Shown: piece after piece, positions 45,160-57,589 of the stretch
How positions within the stretch are numbered: position 1 is the first letter of the stretch
Layout of the letters: every line of letters begins with the position of its first letter
Source of the DNA: Cephalopachus bancanus
Taxonomy: Eukaryota > Chordata > Mammalia > Primates > Tarsiidae
NCBI GenBank assembly: GCA_027257055.1
Contig: JAPVLO010000182.1
Location: forward strand, 1,488,001-1,552,000
DNA: 64,000 bases
Reading direction: 5' to 3'
Notes under the pieces: model-generated
Told to the model about the DNA's origin: nothing
Databases searched by the model: none
Seen by the model: only the letters and a program-made list of their open reading frames with translations
Made by a program: the position numbers and the translations under genes

Positions 45160-46138
45160 ACGTGGTCGTTCTTTTTTTCTTTCTTTCTGTGCTCAACACC
45201 TTCTTACATGTCTCCTGAATGGCTGGTCTGAGGGCAGCATATTCTCTTAGGGATTGGATGTCTTAGAAGGAGTTAATTTTCCATCACTGATAAAACTTAG
45301 TTTGACTGGGTAGGAAATCCTTGGTTAAAATTGCTTATCTTGAAGAGCATTAAAAAGTTGGACTCCAATCCCTTCTGATTTGTAATGTTTCTGCAGATAA
45401 GTTTAGAGTGACTCTGACTGGTCTTCCCTGGTAGGTAATCTGATCTTTCTTGCTGCCTTTAGTATTTTTTATTTCATACTTACTTTGTGCAGGTGAATTA
45501 CTATGTGTCTAGTGGTTAATCTTCTGGTGTGATACCTTGCAGTTGTTCTCTGTATCTATTTGCTTGGATGGTGATGTCTCTGGCAAGTTTTCTTGTATGA
45601 CCTCATAGAATGCTTGTTCCAAGGTGTTCTCCACTTCCCTTTCTGCTTCAGGGATATCAATCAAATGTAGGCTCAGTTCTTGATATAATTGCACATCTCT
45701 TGGAGACTTTCCTACTTTTTGAGTTTTTTCCCCCCTATGTTTTTAACAGATTCAGTTAATTCCATATTTTGGTCTTCAAGCTCTGAGATCCTTTCTCTGC
45801 TTGGTTAATTCTGCTCATTATGCTTTCAAGTTTGTTATTTATTTCAAGGATGGAGTTCTTTATTTCCATTATTTTAGAACAGGCCTTTCTGAAATTGGTC
45901 AACTCCTTTACAATTTCATTGAGTTTGGTGCTGTTTCTTTTTTTTAATTCTTGTTTATTGTTGCCATCCAATCTTTAATTTCTGTAACTGTCATCTGAGG
46001 CAAGTTGGTCTGGGCAGTTTCCATTGTTTTGTACTCTGATAGCTTTTTGTTGTTGTTTTGTTTTGTTTTGTTTTTGTCACTGTGTCTTTAGGATTCTGGG
46101 GGTTATCTGTGTTTTTCCACTGATTTTTTTTCCCTCAT
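45160..46138 (-). pseudogene. L1-C ORF1 remains
   Basis: Start Met around 46138 (MREKKSVEKHR then stop). A coiled-coil-like stretch KLNEIVKELTNFRKACSKIM ... ILEINNKLESIMSRINQAEK lies at 45756-45971, and RRM text LSLHLIDIPEAEREVENTLE at 45509-45694. The order matches ORF1p, but multiple frameshifts break it. Confidence 0.85.
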
Positions 46139-46317
46139 TTGTGACAGATTTCTTTCCTCTCTCTATAACTGTCACTCAGTGAGAGAGGAAGAAGCATTCA
46201 CTTATGCTGTTTGCTCCACCGTATGATTGGATACCATAGTCAGGGTTCATTCTCTTCCTCTGTTAAACTCGTCAAACTGGTTTACAGCCCAAGCAGAGCT
46301 TCTAATTCACTCTAAAT

Positions 46318-46350
46318 GGGGGTGGGAGGGTAGGGAGGTGGGGTGGGGGA
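46318..46350 (+). other. G-quadruplex-prone tract
   Basis: Runs of G (5, 3, 3, 3, 2, 4 and 5) separated by single or double bases on the plus strand, near the 5' end of L1-C on its antisense strand. Confidence 0.7.
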
Positions 46351-46424
46351 GAAGTCCAGAATTCCATTCCTGCCACTATTCTCTCATCTCTGTAAGTACA
46401 GAGTCCCCTGCTGGGCACAGAGTT

Positions 46425-47230
46425 TATCATATATCAGGTGCAAATATTTTTATCTAGACTATCATCTGCCTTTCCGCTTTATTTATAATGATTTTTATTG
46501 TCACATTTGTTCCTAATGGTCTCTTATCATCACATGTGTAAAAATATTTTTGTTGTCTGATATGTACATCTTTTCTTTTAGGACTTCTGGCATTATGTAT
46601 TATAGGAAGGCCAGCCTCACTTCAAGTTATGTATATTAAAATATACTCTTTTTTCTAATTCTTTCATAGTTTTGTTTTTCCACATGTATTATTTATTCTA
46701 CCTGGATTTATTTTTCATACTTCATGGAGTACCTAGCCATATTATTTTTCTTTAAGTGAACTTGTGACAAACTTCCCTCAAAGACATTAAATACCATCTT
46801 CATCACATACTAAATTTATAACATATTTTATGTTTCTAGATTTTTTAGTTAACCTCATTGACTTATTTGCTTAATCTATTACTGTGTCACACTTTTAATT
46901 ATTATAGTTTAAAACTACATTTTGATACCTAACATCACAAATTCTCCCTCCTTTTATTGAATTTTGAAATTTTTCTTAGATATTCTTACACATTTACTTG
47001 TCCAAATAAACTTTGTTTTATCAAATGTATCAAGTTGGTCTTCACATCTCCTTAAATAACATTCTACCAAAATTTTAATTAGAATGTCACTGAATTCATA
47101 GATTTGGTAGAGTTATGATATCTTTAGAATACTGAGCTTTCTCATTCAAGAACATGGTATATCTCCAGTTATTCAGGTCTTCTTTATGTCTGTCAACTAG
47201 ATTTTGTATTTTTTGTAAGAACTAAGGAAA
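46425..47230 (-). mobile_element. Ancient L1 relic (L1ME/HAL1-like), ORF2 C-terminal region
   Basis: GCAAATATTTTTATCTAGAC, ACACTTTTAATTATTATAGTTTAAAAC and ATCTCCAGTTATTCAGGTCTTC are in the order of the antisense ORF2 C-terminal region of old L1s (cagtaccacactgttttaattattatagctt ... ccatttatttaggtctt). Highly diverged. Confidence 0.65.
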
Positions 47231-47490
47231 TATATATCTGATGGCATAAAACTAGAAGATTAAGTCTTGTCCCATATACTTTTCTACTGGTCACCCTTCT
47301 TCCTGAAAGTTTGTAAGAAAACCATATCATCAAGAATTAGAGGAAACAGAAATTGAAATATCTGTTAAGTATTAGTTAGATCAGTGTTGGGCATTTTCCT
47401 GGCAAGAGCTGTGATAAAGTTGGGCCAGATGTGTGCTTTTAATCGTCTTAAGTAGGACCTCTACCTTATCTTGAGCCTGAAAACAAATTT
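47231..47490. other. Unique DNA
   Basis: No recognisable feature. Confidence 0.4.
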
Positions 47491-47494
47491 ATTC

Positions 47495-47620
47495 AGCTTT
47501 TGACATATATTTACTGAGCATTATTCCAGGCAGTAGGAATATATCAGATTAAAAAATTATTTGGGGGGAGGAACCAAAAAACTCTCATTGAGCTTACATT
47601 CACTAGGATTGAAACTTATG
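47495..47620 (+). repeat. Ancient mammal-wide repeat fragment (family unnamed)
   Basis: ACATATATTTACTGAGCATTATTCCAGGCAGTAGGAATATATCAG and CATTGAGCTTACATTCACTAGG match the same widespread repeat as at 48745. Confidence 0.55.
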
Positions 47621-47859
47621 CTCTTATCTTCTTCTGTTTATCAGTGAGGTAAGGAAGCCAAAGCAATGACAGCTTACTCAAATTGACAAATGGAATAAAA
47701 GATGGAAACAAACCTTAACTCACAGTGGCCATAACCAATAGCAGTCATGGACAAACTAAAGTACTGCCTCTGGAGCAGGGAGCTGGCTCAATATACACAT
47801 ACTTACATGCACTTAAAAGTGTACATATGTGGTATAAATGGTATGTATATCTCATTTAC

Positions 47860-48000
47860 TGAATGTTACATCCTAGCCACCCTAGGTGTATCGCACATAT
47901 TATCTAATTTAGTCTTCAGAGATAAATTATCTTATTTTTATAGTTGAAGAAACTGAGACTCAGAGACATCAAACAATGTGGCTAAGCTTATACTGAGAGT
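47860..48000 (-). repeat. MIR relic
   Basis: ATCTTATTTTTATAGTTGAAGAAACTGAGACTCAGAGACATC is the antisense MIR core (attattatccccattttacagatgaggaaactgaggcacagagagg). Confidence 0.75.
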
Positions 48001-48329
48001 GCCAAAAGATGTATCTCATTTTAAGAGATGTTCTCTATGTATTACTTTTATTTTGCCATAATCAGAAGTGTTTGAATGCTGATGGTAACCTCTTTAAACA
48101 CCTCTTGTAATTGCAGAAGTCAAACGTGACATGTATTCATCTTTTGTTACCGGTATTTATTGAATATTACAATTTTAATTTAGTTTCTTCCTTTCGTACA
48201 ATATGTATGCGCTTTTGGCACCCTCTATGTTGTTAGTAGAGTGTGGACTCAAACTCACTTCACTGTCGCTTCAATGTTATGTTCAATTCTCCTTGTTACT
48301 CTGTCTCTAATTAATCATCTATTAATGAA

Positions 48330-48440
48330 CTCATTCAGCATTTTGGTAGCTTTTATTGAATTTCACTACTGTTCCACTGTGTGTCAGGTACTTGAGCTAA
48401 AAAGGGTGAATAACATGGTCTCCGCCTTTGGGGAGCTGTC
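48330..48440 (+). repeat. Ancient mammal-wide repeat fragment (family unnamed)
   Basis: ACTGTGTGTCAGGTACTTGAGC and AACATGGTCTCCGCCTTTGGGGAGC follow the 'tatgtgccaggcactg ... ccctgccctcatggagc' pattern. Confidence 0.5.
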
Positions 48441-48744
48441 ACATTGCTGACAATGATTATGATGTGGTCTGTCAAGTACAATGGTGGAGACATACACAGA
48501 AAGCCTCCTAGAAGCTCCTGGGGTTAGGGAAAAGTCTTCCTTCTGGTTCACCTCCTTCCCCTTAATTTGGCCACGAATTTGTGAAAATGCACAAATGGTT
48601 GGTGTTGGGGTGGGGGAGGCGGGTTGTGACCTTTATCAGGTCGCAAAAGCAAAAATGACAGAAATTTAGTTACTTCAGTCAGTGGAAAAGAAAAAAACAG
48701 TTTCCTTCTCAATTAAACAGTGAGAAGTCTATAATCAATGTCAG

Positions 48745-50060
48745 ACCTTGCAATTGATTCAGTGAATATTTACTGATTGTTTACTATGTGCCAGGAACTG
48801 TTCTTGGTCTCTGGGACACATCAAAGATTCTTGCTCTTCTGAATCTTATATTCTGGTGGACAGAAAATAAACAATAAAGACAAACAAACAAATAATACAG
48901 CATGTTATAAGATAATAAGAACTGCATTAAAAAGAATGAAAAAATTAAAAGCAGAACAGGTAACAAGGACCACAAGTGCTGAAAAGGGAGTGTTAGGTGG
49001 CTTGCAATTTTTAATAGGATGGTTATTGAAAATATAACGTTTGAGCAAATCCTTAAAGGAGGTCAGAGAGTTGGCTTAAGCAGAATATCTGGAAAGGAAA
49101 GCATTCCAGGTTAAGGGAACAGTCAGAGGAAAAGCCCTTCATCAGGAGGAGCAGAAACGAGACCAATGTTATCAGCGTGGAGTAAGAGCAGGAAGAGTGG
49201 TGTGAGAGTAGCCCAGAATAATGACAAGAAGCCAAATAGTCTAGCGCTTTTTAGGCTATTTTAAGAATCTTGTGGCCAGGCTTGGTTGCTCAGCCTGGCG
49301 TCCCAGCACTTTGGGAGGCCAAGGCGAGTGGATTGCCTGAGCCTGTGGGTTCAAGACCAGCCTGGGCAACTTGACAAGACTTTGTCTCTACAGTAAATAA
49401 AAAAAAATTAGCTGGGCATGGTAGCATGTGCCTGTAGTTCTGGCTATGTGGGAGGCTGAGGTGGAAGAATTGCCTGAGCCCAGCAGGTCGGCGCTGGGGT
49501 GGCTATGGGCGTGCCACTGCACTTCAGCCTGGGAGTGAGTGAGACTCCAATGCAGGGAAAAAAAGAAAAAAGGAATCTTGTTATTTATTGTGAGTGAAAT
49601 GGAGAGATGATGCAATGTAACCTGAAGGAAGATCAGGTAGAAGCTATTACAATAATTCAGGCTACAGATTATGGTAGCTTGGACCCAGGTGATAGCAATG
49701 GTGGTGATAAGAAGTGGTCAGATTCTGGATATATTTTGGAGGCAAAGTCAGCAGGATTTACTGCTGATTGAAGGTGGAATGAAAAAGAAAAGGAATAGAT
49801 AAGGATGGTGCCTTTGTTTCTGGTTTCAGTAACTAGAAAAACTGTTATACGAACTGATTTGAGGATGGATGAAGGTAGAACAAGTTTAGGGAGAAGAGGC
49901 ATTGAGTTTGAAATGTTTGTCAGTCACCCAAAAAGAGATGCTGAGTAGGTGCTTGTATATATGAATCTGGAGTTCAGGAGAGAGGTCAGGGTTTGAGAAG
50001 TATGTTTGGGAGTGGACAGCATATGGATAGTATTTAAAAGAATGAGACTAGATTGGATCA
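48745..50060 (+). repeat. Long copy of an ancient mammal-wide repeat (family unnamed), with an Alu inside
   Basis: Starts GAATATTTACTGATTGTTTACTATGTGCCAGGAAC. It passes through GAAAGCATTCCAGGTTAAGGGAACAG, GGTAGAAGCTATTACAATAATTCAGG and GGTCAGATTCTGGATATATTTTGGAGG to TGAATCTGGAGTTCAGGAGAGAGG. I recognise this as a common mammalian interspersed repeat but do not trust my memory for the family name. The Alu at 49274 interrupts it. Confidence 0.6.
49274..49572 (+). repeat. Alu SINE
   Basis: Starts GGCCAGGCTTGGTTGCTCAGCC and ends GAGTGAGTGAGACTCCAATGC plus an A-rich tail. Flanked by GAATCTTGT at 49265-49273 and 49573-49581. Confidence 0.93.
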
Positions 50061-50305
50061 TGTTTATGAGAAATAGCCATGTTTAAGTTGACCAAATCTA
50101 CTATATTTGAGAAAATTGAATAGAATGAGATCAAAACCTTTAAATTATTTCATTTAACATAACTATGTAGGCATAGAATAAAACTTAGGAAAACTGTTAA
50201 CTTATCATTGATAGAGTTCTCTTGTGAATTTTCACCAACCCAGTCTTTAGATATATATCAAAAAGATCGCTTATTTTACTAGGTTACAATATAGTGTTAA
50301 TGATC

Positions 50306-50411
50306 TAACATCTTGTCCTCACACAGTACAGTTTGTTTCCTTTAATAGGGGTAATCTTCCTCGCAGAGAGTAAAATGTTCCAGTGTCGTCGACTGTGTTC
50401 CCCTTTCTAGT
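50306..50411 (+). repeat. 106-bp local duplication, copy 1
   Basis: About 96 of 106 bases match 51771-51876 without gaps by eye. Runs from TAACATCTTGTCCTCACACAG to TGTTCCCCTTTCTAGT. Confidence 0.85.
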
Positions 50412-51770
50412 CAGCTCTATACATGTGTGCTATTAGTTTCAAGGAGGAAGGACAGAGTTGTTTCAGTGGTAATTCATCAACAAGCTTGCCTAAGTAGAAA
50501 CTCACCTATCGATAGGACCATTTTTATGAGGTCAACTGAAAAACTGAAATAATTATAATCATGATTGCTAAATTATTCCAATATTTCTTAGATGAAAAAT
50601 AGTTTGGAATATGAATTATTTAGATAATTTTGTGTGCATGCATACATTCTACTCTCTTAAAACCAAGGGTCATCTACGTTTTACTCTGTATAATCTCTAG
50701 TAGTATATCCACATGTTAAAAAGCAAAATAGGTGTAAGTAATTTTTCCTGAGTTTCTCATTTCCCAAAATAAATGTTTCAAAAAATATATGTTCTGATGA
50801 CTTGTGATAGCATGTGAGTGAAAGAGACTTACAGTGTTTTCATGGTACTGACACATCTAACTGAGTCCTCCCTATTTTTTAGGTTTTCTTTCTTTCCTGT
50901 TTGTTTAAGTTCATTGTAAACAGTAGTTCAGGATTCATTTGATATTTTGCAACTCCTTGCCTAGATGTAACTCAACATTCTTACATTCGCATTTTGTTTC
51001 GTCAATGATCATTTCTTTTCTAAGTTAAAATCATGACCTATGGAAGCTGACCACTGGTGGGAGAGAAGGGCTATGTTTTCATACCTCTTCACATTTTTAC
51101 AGAAAAGGAGTTCTTTACTCTTCATACCTCAAGGGGGAGGTATAGAAATAAGGACTTCTGTTTTCTCTCCCTCTCCCCCACGGGCCTCTATCACAGAAGG
51201 AATAGCTAATCTGATCTTTTAGGCATTGGCATTCTTTGGGCCACCTTCTAAGAAGCAGAGTTCTTGTCATTTAAAAGCTAGAACAGGTCTCAGTCTGTCA
51301 GCCCACCTCCCTGCCTCATGGAGCAGTGAAAAAAAAGGAGCAGGCAATTTCTAGGTGATCCGGTCCTAGAAGCATTGGAGGTAGCGAGAACTGGCAGAAT
51401 GCAGGCACCAAATCCCACCCTAAAGGCAAGGAAGAGCCAGAATGTAAATTTCAAGAAACACTCTGGGTAAATTATTTTGCTTCATTGTTTTCCTTTCTTG
51501 ACTGTAAGAGATAGTCCAGGAACCACATTATTTTATTGGAACACTAGGACAATGTGTGACGGGGTTGGCTTCGTTACCCAGTGAAGGCTGACGAAAGAGA
51601 AGAACAAAAAGTGGACAAGTCATGAACAGTCGAGTTCTGAGCTAACAGGAGAGGGTATTGCATTCCTTCTGATACTGATAAGATGATCTAACGGATCTCT
51701 GATATTCCATTCCACCTGAGTAGATGAGAAAGCTGGCTGATTACTTAGAGAATATATATATTTTTATATT

Positions 51771-51876
51771 TAACATCTGATCCTCACACAGTCCAGTTTG
51801 TTTCTTTTAATAGGGGTGATCTTCATCGCAGAGAGTAAGATGTTCCAGTGCCATAGACTGTGTTCCCCTTTCTAGT
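51771..51876 (+). repeat. 106-bp local duplication, copy 2
   Basis: Direct copy of 50306-50411, offset 1465 bp. The flanks on both sides are unrelated. Confidence 0.85.
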
Positions 51877-54028
51877 GGATTTGTGACTGAATGAAAAAAT
51901 AAATAAGCTTTATTTTTGTTTATTTTGTTTCTGCTCATTGATAGTCTACTCATCTAATAATGCCACTTCGGAGAATAAAATCCTTCATTAGGTCCTTACA
52001 TATTTTAAAATAACCTAAAATTCCCTAATTTAGGCACTCTTGGCTCTCCATAGTCCAGATTCCTGAACACTTTTTTTCATATCCAGCTACAAAGTACACT
52101 TAAAAGGCCAGCTTCAGACAACATCTGCCTCAGAAGTAGTGTTTTCCCATGTTCTTCATCACACGTAATGGCTCGGCCCATTCTTTTGCTCCCTTGCATC
52201 CAGGACTTCATGCCTTTGGCTCAGTAACTGGGCATGGTCTCTATTCCTAGGCTTCCCACTGCATTTTGGAGCCTGGTTTAGACTCCCCGCACTGGCTTAT
52301 AAGTGTCCCCTCTCTGCTCGATGCTGAGTATGTGACTCGTGGCTTTCTCTTCTTTTTGGCATGTCCGACGATCCTCTCCATGGTGAAACTCCAAGTGCCT
52401 CTCTCATATTTGTCCCTGCCTTCTTGCAAAGGGAGTGGGATCATGTGCTGAGTAAGCATGAAATTCTAAAAAGAGAGTTATTTGGAAAGCCTCGATGGCT
52501 GGTACCATCTTCCTATGTAGCATATGGGAAGACCCACCAAAGGGAATGGATCTGTGGATCAGGCCGTCTGTTTTCTGGACAGAGCTGGAGACACACAGAA
52601 CAAAATTCTACTCGTTCGTCTCTTTCACTAACCTCCCTGCTGACCATCTGTCTTCTGTTAACGCTTTTAGTTTTGAATCACACAAGATACAATTGATGAG
52701 GCTACAACTTAGATCCCCTCCTGAGATCATACTCGGGCTACTTTAATTGGAATATAGAGTACGAGTTGCCTGAAAATTTTCAGTCACCCATTTATGTGTT
52801 ACTTCTGCAGTTAGCATTTTTATGGCTGTTATTTCATTCCAGAGGAGTAACCCTACAATAAGCTTTAAGTATGCTTATTATCTTAGTTTCCTATTATTCA
52901 GGCATGTTAAAATGCTTCTTGGAATCAATATTTATCATTCTTGTGATAGTGTAGTTTTGCAACTAGACAGGGATGGGAATGCACCTAGTATTATTTAATA
53001 TCAAAGTAGGCAAGAATGGAAGACAGCTGGGACAGAGGCATATACTCCAGAGTTGTACTAACTACTGCTGCTTCAGAAGGTTTTGTGTCTTTAAATAAAA
53101 ATTGCCAATATTTGTTCTCAGCTTGCTCCCTCCAACTGCTCCTACCTTGGCTCCATTTTGTAATTGTTCAGAAGGAGCTTCATAAATAAATGCTGTGTAA
53201 TGGTGCTGGTATGTGTTTTGGAACTCTAGGATATTATTTCTTACCTTCTTATCATATTTCATCGTGGACTCTGACTTTTAGAAAAGCAGTGATCCCAGTG
53301 AAGTAGCTCCCCAAAGCAGGTCTGATTATTCGAGACTTGCCAAAGCTCCTGGCAAGATCTCAGTGTGAGAACCCAGAGGGAGCTCACAGAATTGGCTGGC
53401 AGGGGGCTCTGGAGCTGGCATGGGATAACAATGGAGAAGCAGACTGAAGACTATGCGTGGAGTAGGGTAGTCAACCTGAGGACGAATGGCTTGTGTCTGT
53501 AAAAGTGGAAGCAGTAATAGGGGAATATCTATCCGGCAGCACTGACTTTCTGAAGTTTATGAAGCCATGCCGAATAGAAAACCAAAACAGTCCATAAAAG
53601 TACCCAAAACATGAAGAGCCAAACTGATTTTCCAGTCACAAACAGGTGAATTGGAGCCAGTTGGCTTAGGTCTCAAACAGTGCCCTGTAACTCGAATTAA
53701 CTGCTTCTCTTTCCCAACTCTCAAAAGAGAGCCAGTAGTTTTCCTCAATAAAGGCAGGACAAAGAGAAAAGGAAAATGCTATAATACTGTTCACTAGACA
53801 ATCGTTGATGAACTTTGTCCCCAACTTGAGTCTAAAGAGAAGACAAAAATGTTGACTTAATTTCCCTATCCCCATTGCTTCCATGTTAACGGATTGTATT
53901 TTGGGAAAGTTAGGCTGGGATCTAGGGAAGAAAGTACATATTGTTAATTGCTTTTTCTCCCATCCATATTCTCCCCAAAAGTGATTATGAAAAGTCAACA
54001 CAAGTTTATTTAATCTTAAACTCTGACT

Positions 54029-54309
54029 GAGGTGAGTGGATTGCCTGAGCCCGTGGGTTCGACACCCACCTGGGCAACTTGGTGAGACCTCATCTCTACA
54101 ATAAATCAAAAAATCAGCCGGGCGTGGTAGTGCATGCCTGGAATTCCGGCTACTTGGAAGGCTGAGGTGGAAGGATCGCCGGAGCCCAGCAGGACAAGGC
54201 TGCGGTGGCCGGGAGCGGCCACTGCACTCCAGTCTGGGCGACAGAATGAGACTCCAAGTCAAAAAAAACCACCCAAACCAAACCAAAACAAAACAAAAAC
54301 AAAAACAAA
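54029..54309 (+). repeat. Alu SINE, 5' truncated by about 45 bases
   Basis: Starts at GAGGTGAGTGGATTGCCTGAG, missing the A-box side, and ends with a CCAAACCAAAAC-type tail. Flanked by perfect duplications AAACTCTGACT (54018-54028 and 54310-54320), so truncation happened at insertion. Confidence 0.95.
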
Positions 54310-54320
54310 AAACTCTGACT

Positions 54321-55858
54321 AGGCTTAGTGTGGTGTTATCAGATTGTGCCAGCAAGATTAAATGAAAGCCAAATTCGTACTAGCCTCTTTACTAAACAGA
54401 GCAACACAGTACTAGGCTCTCTTTTCCTGGTTAAGACTAAAGCATTTTCACCCAGCATCGAACACATTGTCTTTGGCACATAGGCAGGGAGACTGAAATC
54501 TGAGCATAATTGACTCTCAGTCTAAGAGTCTCATTTTCTTGGCACTGTCCCATAGGGACCCCTTTCCCATCCACTGCCTCTCATTACTCTCTGCTAAACT
54601 TCCCACCATCTCTCTACATATTAGAGTTTCTGTAAATTCACACTTTCCATTTTAACAGCCAGAGTATACAAAAACTTTCCAATTGACACCAATCTTAGAA
54701 AAACTTTTTTTTTAAAGAACTGGATGGAAGGAGTTCAAATTTCAGACTGAAGCTTAAGTATTTTAAGACCTAAATGGGATAAAGGTAGATTTCCTTCCCA
54801 ATTGTATAACTGTCACTACTATGGTAAAGGCCTTTTTGATATGCCCTATCCTATTTGCACACAACTGGGAATCCTGTAGGACCAATTCCCAGGCGCTTGC
54901 TTTCGAATTGCTAAAATGTCTGAACCTGTTGTGAAATATATTTGGGTATGTGAAATGGTATCAGATAATTCTTGGAGAGTGCCATAGTGAAAGCCAAGAC
55001 TAAGCATATTTTTCTTTTTTTATATTGGAAAATATAATCTATTCAGAAAGTAAACTGGAGAGAAATAGAGAGAGAGGAGCTTCACCTCCCCAAGGTAGGA
55101 GAGGGAGCCAGAGCTAGGAAACACGGCAGCCGTAGCTCAAAGAGCCATGTGGACACACCAGAGTTTAACAAAGCAATGGCCAACATATTTCTCTTGTCAC
55201 CACAGACTTTCTATGTCCGGTTCTAGGTGAATCAAAATGCTAAAGTGACCTGTTCCTCAATGGCAGTTGTGAAATCTGGGGGACCTACATTACATTTAGG
55301 GCTGGCTCACATATATTTCGAGCTGTTATATTTTGGCTCAAGTTCCTACTAAGAAACCTGAAAAACATACTCCTTTGATGTACTCTACTAGGGAACATTG
55401 AATTGTGTTGTAGAAACAGACCAACTTGAAGGAAAACAAAAATCAACAAATACCATGAGATATGCAATAGGCAGACCCCACAATGTCTCATAGGGTCTGT
55501 AACTTCTCTAATTGCTAGGTGATCCATAGGAAGTATTCTCTCCCCCACTCAACTTAAGTCTCTAGAGTATAAATTCTCACATTCTGGGAGTGATCCAATC
55601 ACTGGTTTATCTGGGAGTTATCCAATCACTGGCTATCATACTTTACACCTTTAGATGGAATTCCTCTACGTGAGATTTCCTACTGAAATTTCTGATGATG
55701 TCAACTGTATTTTTATTTTTTTATTTTTCTCAGAGCTGTACGAATGAGTGAACCCAGTGGCTTCTACTAAGCAACATACATTCTCTGTCATCAGAACACA
55801 ACTCTCCCTGGACACTTAAACTCACTAGGAAAATCACTCTTTTCCTCTGGCTGTTAAC
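54321..55858. other. Unique intergenic DNA with a 27-bp tandem duplication
   Basis: No gene or named repeat. Contains CTGGGAG(T/T)(G/T)ATCCAATCACTGG twice in tandem at 55584-55637. Confidence 0.4.
55584..55637 (+). repeat. 27-bp tandem duplication, each unit with CCAATCA
   Basis: Two units starting CTGGGAG at 55584 and 55611. Each contains TCCAATCACTGG, a good match to the CCAAT-box (NF-Y) core. Confidence 0.85.
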
Positions 55859-55877
55859 AGTTCTCATTCTTTTTTTT

Positions 55878-56162
55878 GTCTTTTTTTTGAGTCGGAGTCT
55901 CACTCTGTCGCCCAGACTGGAGTGCAGTGGCCGCTCCCGTCCCCCGCAGCCTCGACCTGCTGGGCTCCGGCGATCCTTCCGCCTCAGCCTTCCGAGTAGC
56001 CGGAATTACAGGCATGCGCTACCACGCCCAGCTGATTTTTTGATTTATTGTAGAGATGAGGTCTCACTGCCCAGGTGGGTCTTGAACCCGCGGGCTCAGG
56101 CAATCCACTCACCTCAGCCTCCCAAAGGCGCGGGATTACAGGCTGAGCCACCGAGCCTGGCT
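55878..56162 (-). repeat. Alu SINE (lineage-typical form)
   Basis: Antisense, CpG-rich, flanked by 19-bp duplications AGTTCTCATTCTTTTTTTT (55859-55877 and 56163-56181). Among the least diverged Alus here. Confidence 0.97.
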
Positions 56163-56181
56163 AGTTCTCATTCTTTTTTTT

Positions 56182-56780
56182 TTTTTTTTCCATGTTGCCT
56201 ACCTTCAAAGTAGACTTCATATCCTCTTCAGATCTTGTTCCCTAAAGATAATTTTCCACTCTCGAAGGGCCACTGCCTTGGTCTCCAGGCTGCCTAGATA
56301 ACTGGTTCATATCTTTTTTCTCTTTTCTTAATATTTGGAGATATTATTTTTCTAGCTCAGTGAATTTGTGGTTTTGGAAGTACATACAAGTCTAGCCAAC
56401 TCTATATGAAAGATTTCCAGCTGTATTTCCCCAATATAAATTGTTCCCTGAACTCCAGATCCATATACTTGGTTTAGCAGATGCTGTCAGTTCTTCACTC
56501 ATATCTTCCTGGCATTCATCCCCTGTGTGCTGAAGGCCACTTACAGCAAACACCTGTTACTTTCCACCTGTGAGTTTTCTTCTTATGCACAAGGCAAGCT
56601 AGCAGAGCTGGGAGAGTTAGTGGAGGAAGCAGCTCTCAACCCATCATGGTAGAGGACTTGTGGATCACAATTCCAATGTCCACTGTCATTGTTGTGGTAA
56701 TTTGAAGGTATATCTTAGATTGTCTTCTAGAGCTACTGGTGATGCTAAACTTTATTATTATTTTTTTCTGTAATACATCA
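56182..56780. other. Unique DNA
   Basis: No recognisable gene or repeat. Confidence 0.4.
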
Positions 56781-56783
56781 TTT

Positions 56784-57573
56784 CTTTTTATTTCTTTTTT
56801 TAATTATAAAGATATGGGGTACACTTCAGGGTTAGGTATACAAACGTTGATTATACAGGTACCCTTGTTGATGAAGTATGCCCCTCTCTCCCCTAGCAGT
56901 TTCCCTTAACTGCCAATCCCACCATCCCCCGACAGTTTCCCACTACTGCCTATCCCTTTCTTATAGTATTATAATAATTGTTCAAGTTCCACTTATGAGT
57001 GAAAACACATGGGACTCTGTTCTTTGTTTCTGTGATAGATCACTGAGTATGATCAACTCTAAATCCATCCAAGTTGCTGCAAAGTCCATATGTTTGTCCT
57101 TCTTTATGGCTGCATAATATTCCATTGTGTATATTTACCACATTTTTAAAATCCAGTACAGCTTTGATGGGCAACATGGTTTGTTGTTTGTTTTTGCTAT
57201 AGTAAATCGAGCTGTAGCAAACATACATGTGCAGGTATCTTTTTTGTAGAATGATTTGAGTTCCTCTGGGTATATTCCCAATAGGGGAATTGCTGGGTCA
57301 TATGGAAGGTCAGTTTCTAGTTCTTTCAGTAACCACCACACTGTCTTCCAAAGAGGTTGCACTAGTTCGCATTCCCACCAGCAGTGTAGAAGCATTCTTT
57401 TTTCTCCACATTCTCACCAGCATCTGTTGTTTGTTCTATTAATGATGGCTATTCTTACTGGGGTTAGGTGGTATCTCAGTGTGGTTTTGATGTGCATTTC
57501 TCTGGTGATGAGTGAGGCTGAGCATGTTTTCATGCCTGTTGGCTGCCTGTATATCTTGTTTTGAGAAGTGTCT
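56784..57573 (-). mobile_element. L1 3' end, 5' truncated, telomere-like junction
   Basis: Antisense L1 from poly-T and GATATGGGGTACACTTCAGGG through the ORF2 C-terminal region (ORF2 text [20 protein letters not shown] in 57135-57395), breaking at GAGAAGTGTCT. The next bases are CTAACCCTAACCCTGACCG. No target-site duplication found. Confidence 0.92.
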
Positions 57574-57589
57574 AACCCTAACCCTGACC

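Larger units (their letters stand above)
32735..46415 (-). mobile_element. L1-C: older minus-strand L1 split by L1-B and three Alus
   Basis: L1-C sequence occupies 32735-33038 and resumes at 40988. The ORF2 text GAGTGAGGCTAAGCATTTTT breaks at 33038 and GAGGCTGAATATTTTTTCAC continues at 40988. It then runs through RT, endonuclease, a damaged ORF1 and a short 5'-UTR segment to about 46415. It lacks its own 3' UTR; its left end abuts the L1 tail ending at 32700. Alus at 43233, 44499 and 44788 interrupt it. Confidence 0.88.
50060..54017. other. About 4 kb of unique intergenic DNA with a dispersed 106-bp duplication
   Basis: I see no repeat that I can name and no credible exon. Open frames of 60-111 codons, for example 52361-52696, show no domain, signal peptide or supported splice sites. 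The only structure is a pair of similar 106-bp segments at 50306-50411 and 51771-51876. Confidence 0.4.

Noticed and set aside
52361..52696. 111-codon frame in unique DNA
   Set aside because: Overlapping frames on both strands are equally open, and there is no recognisable motif or splice structure.
53666..54355. 229-codon frame on the minus strand
   Set aside because: Its first half is translated antisense Alu (WSLILSPRLECSGRSRPPQP), which appears in many open frames here; the rest has no recognisable domain.
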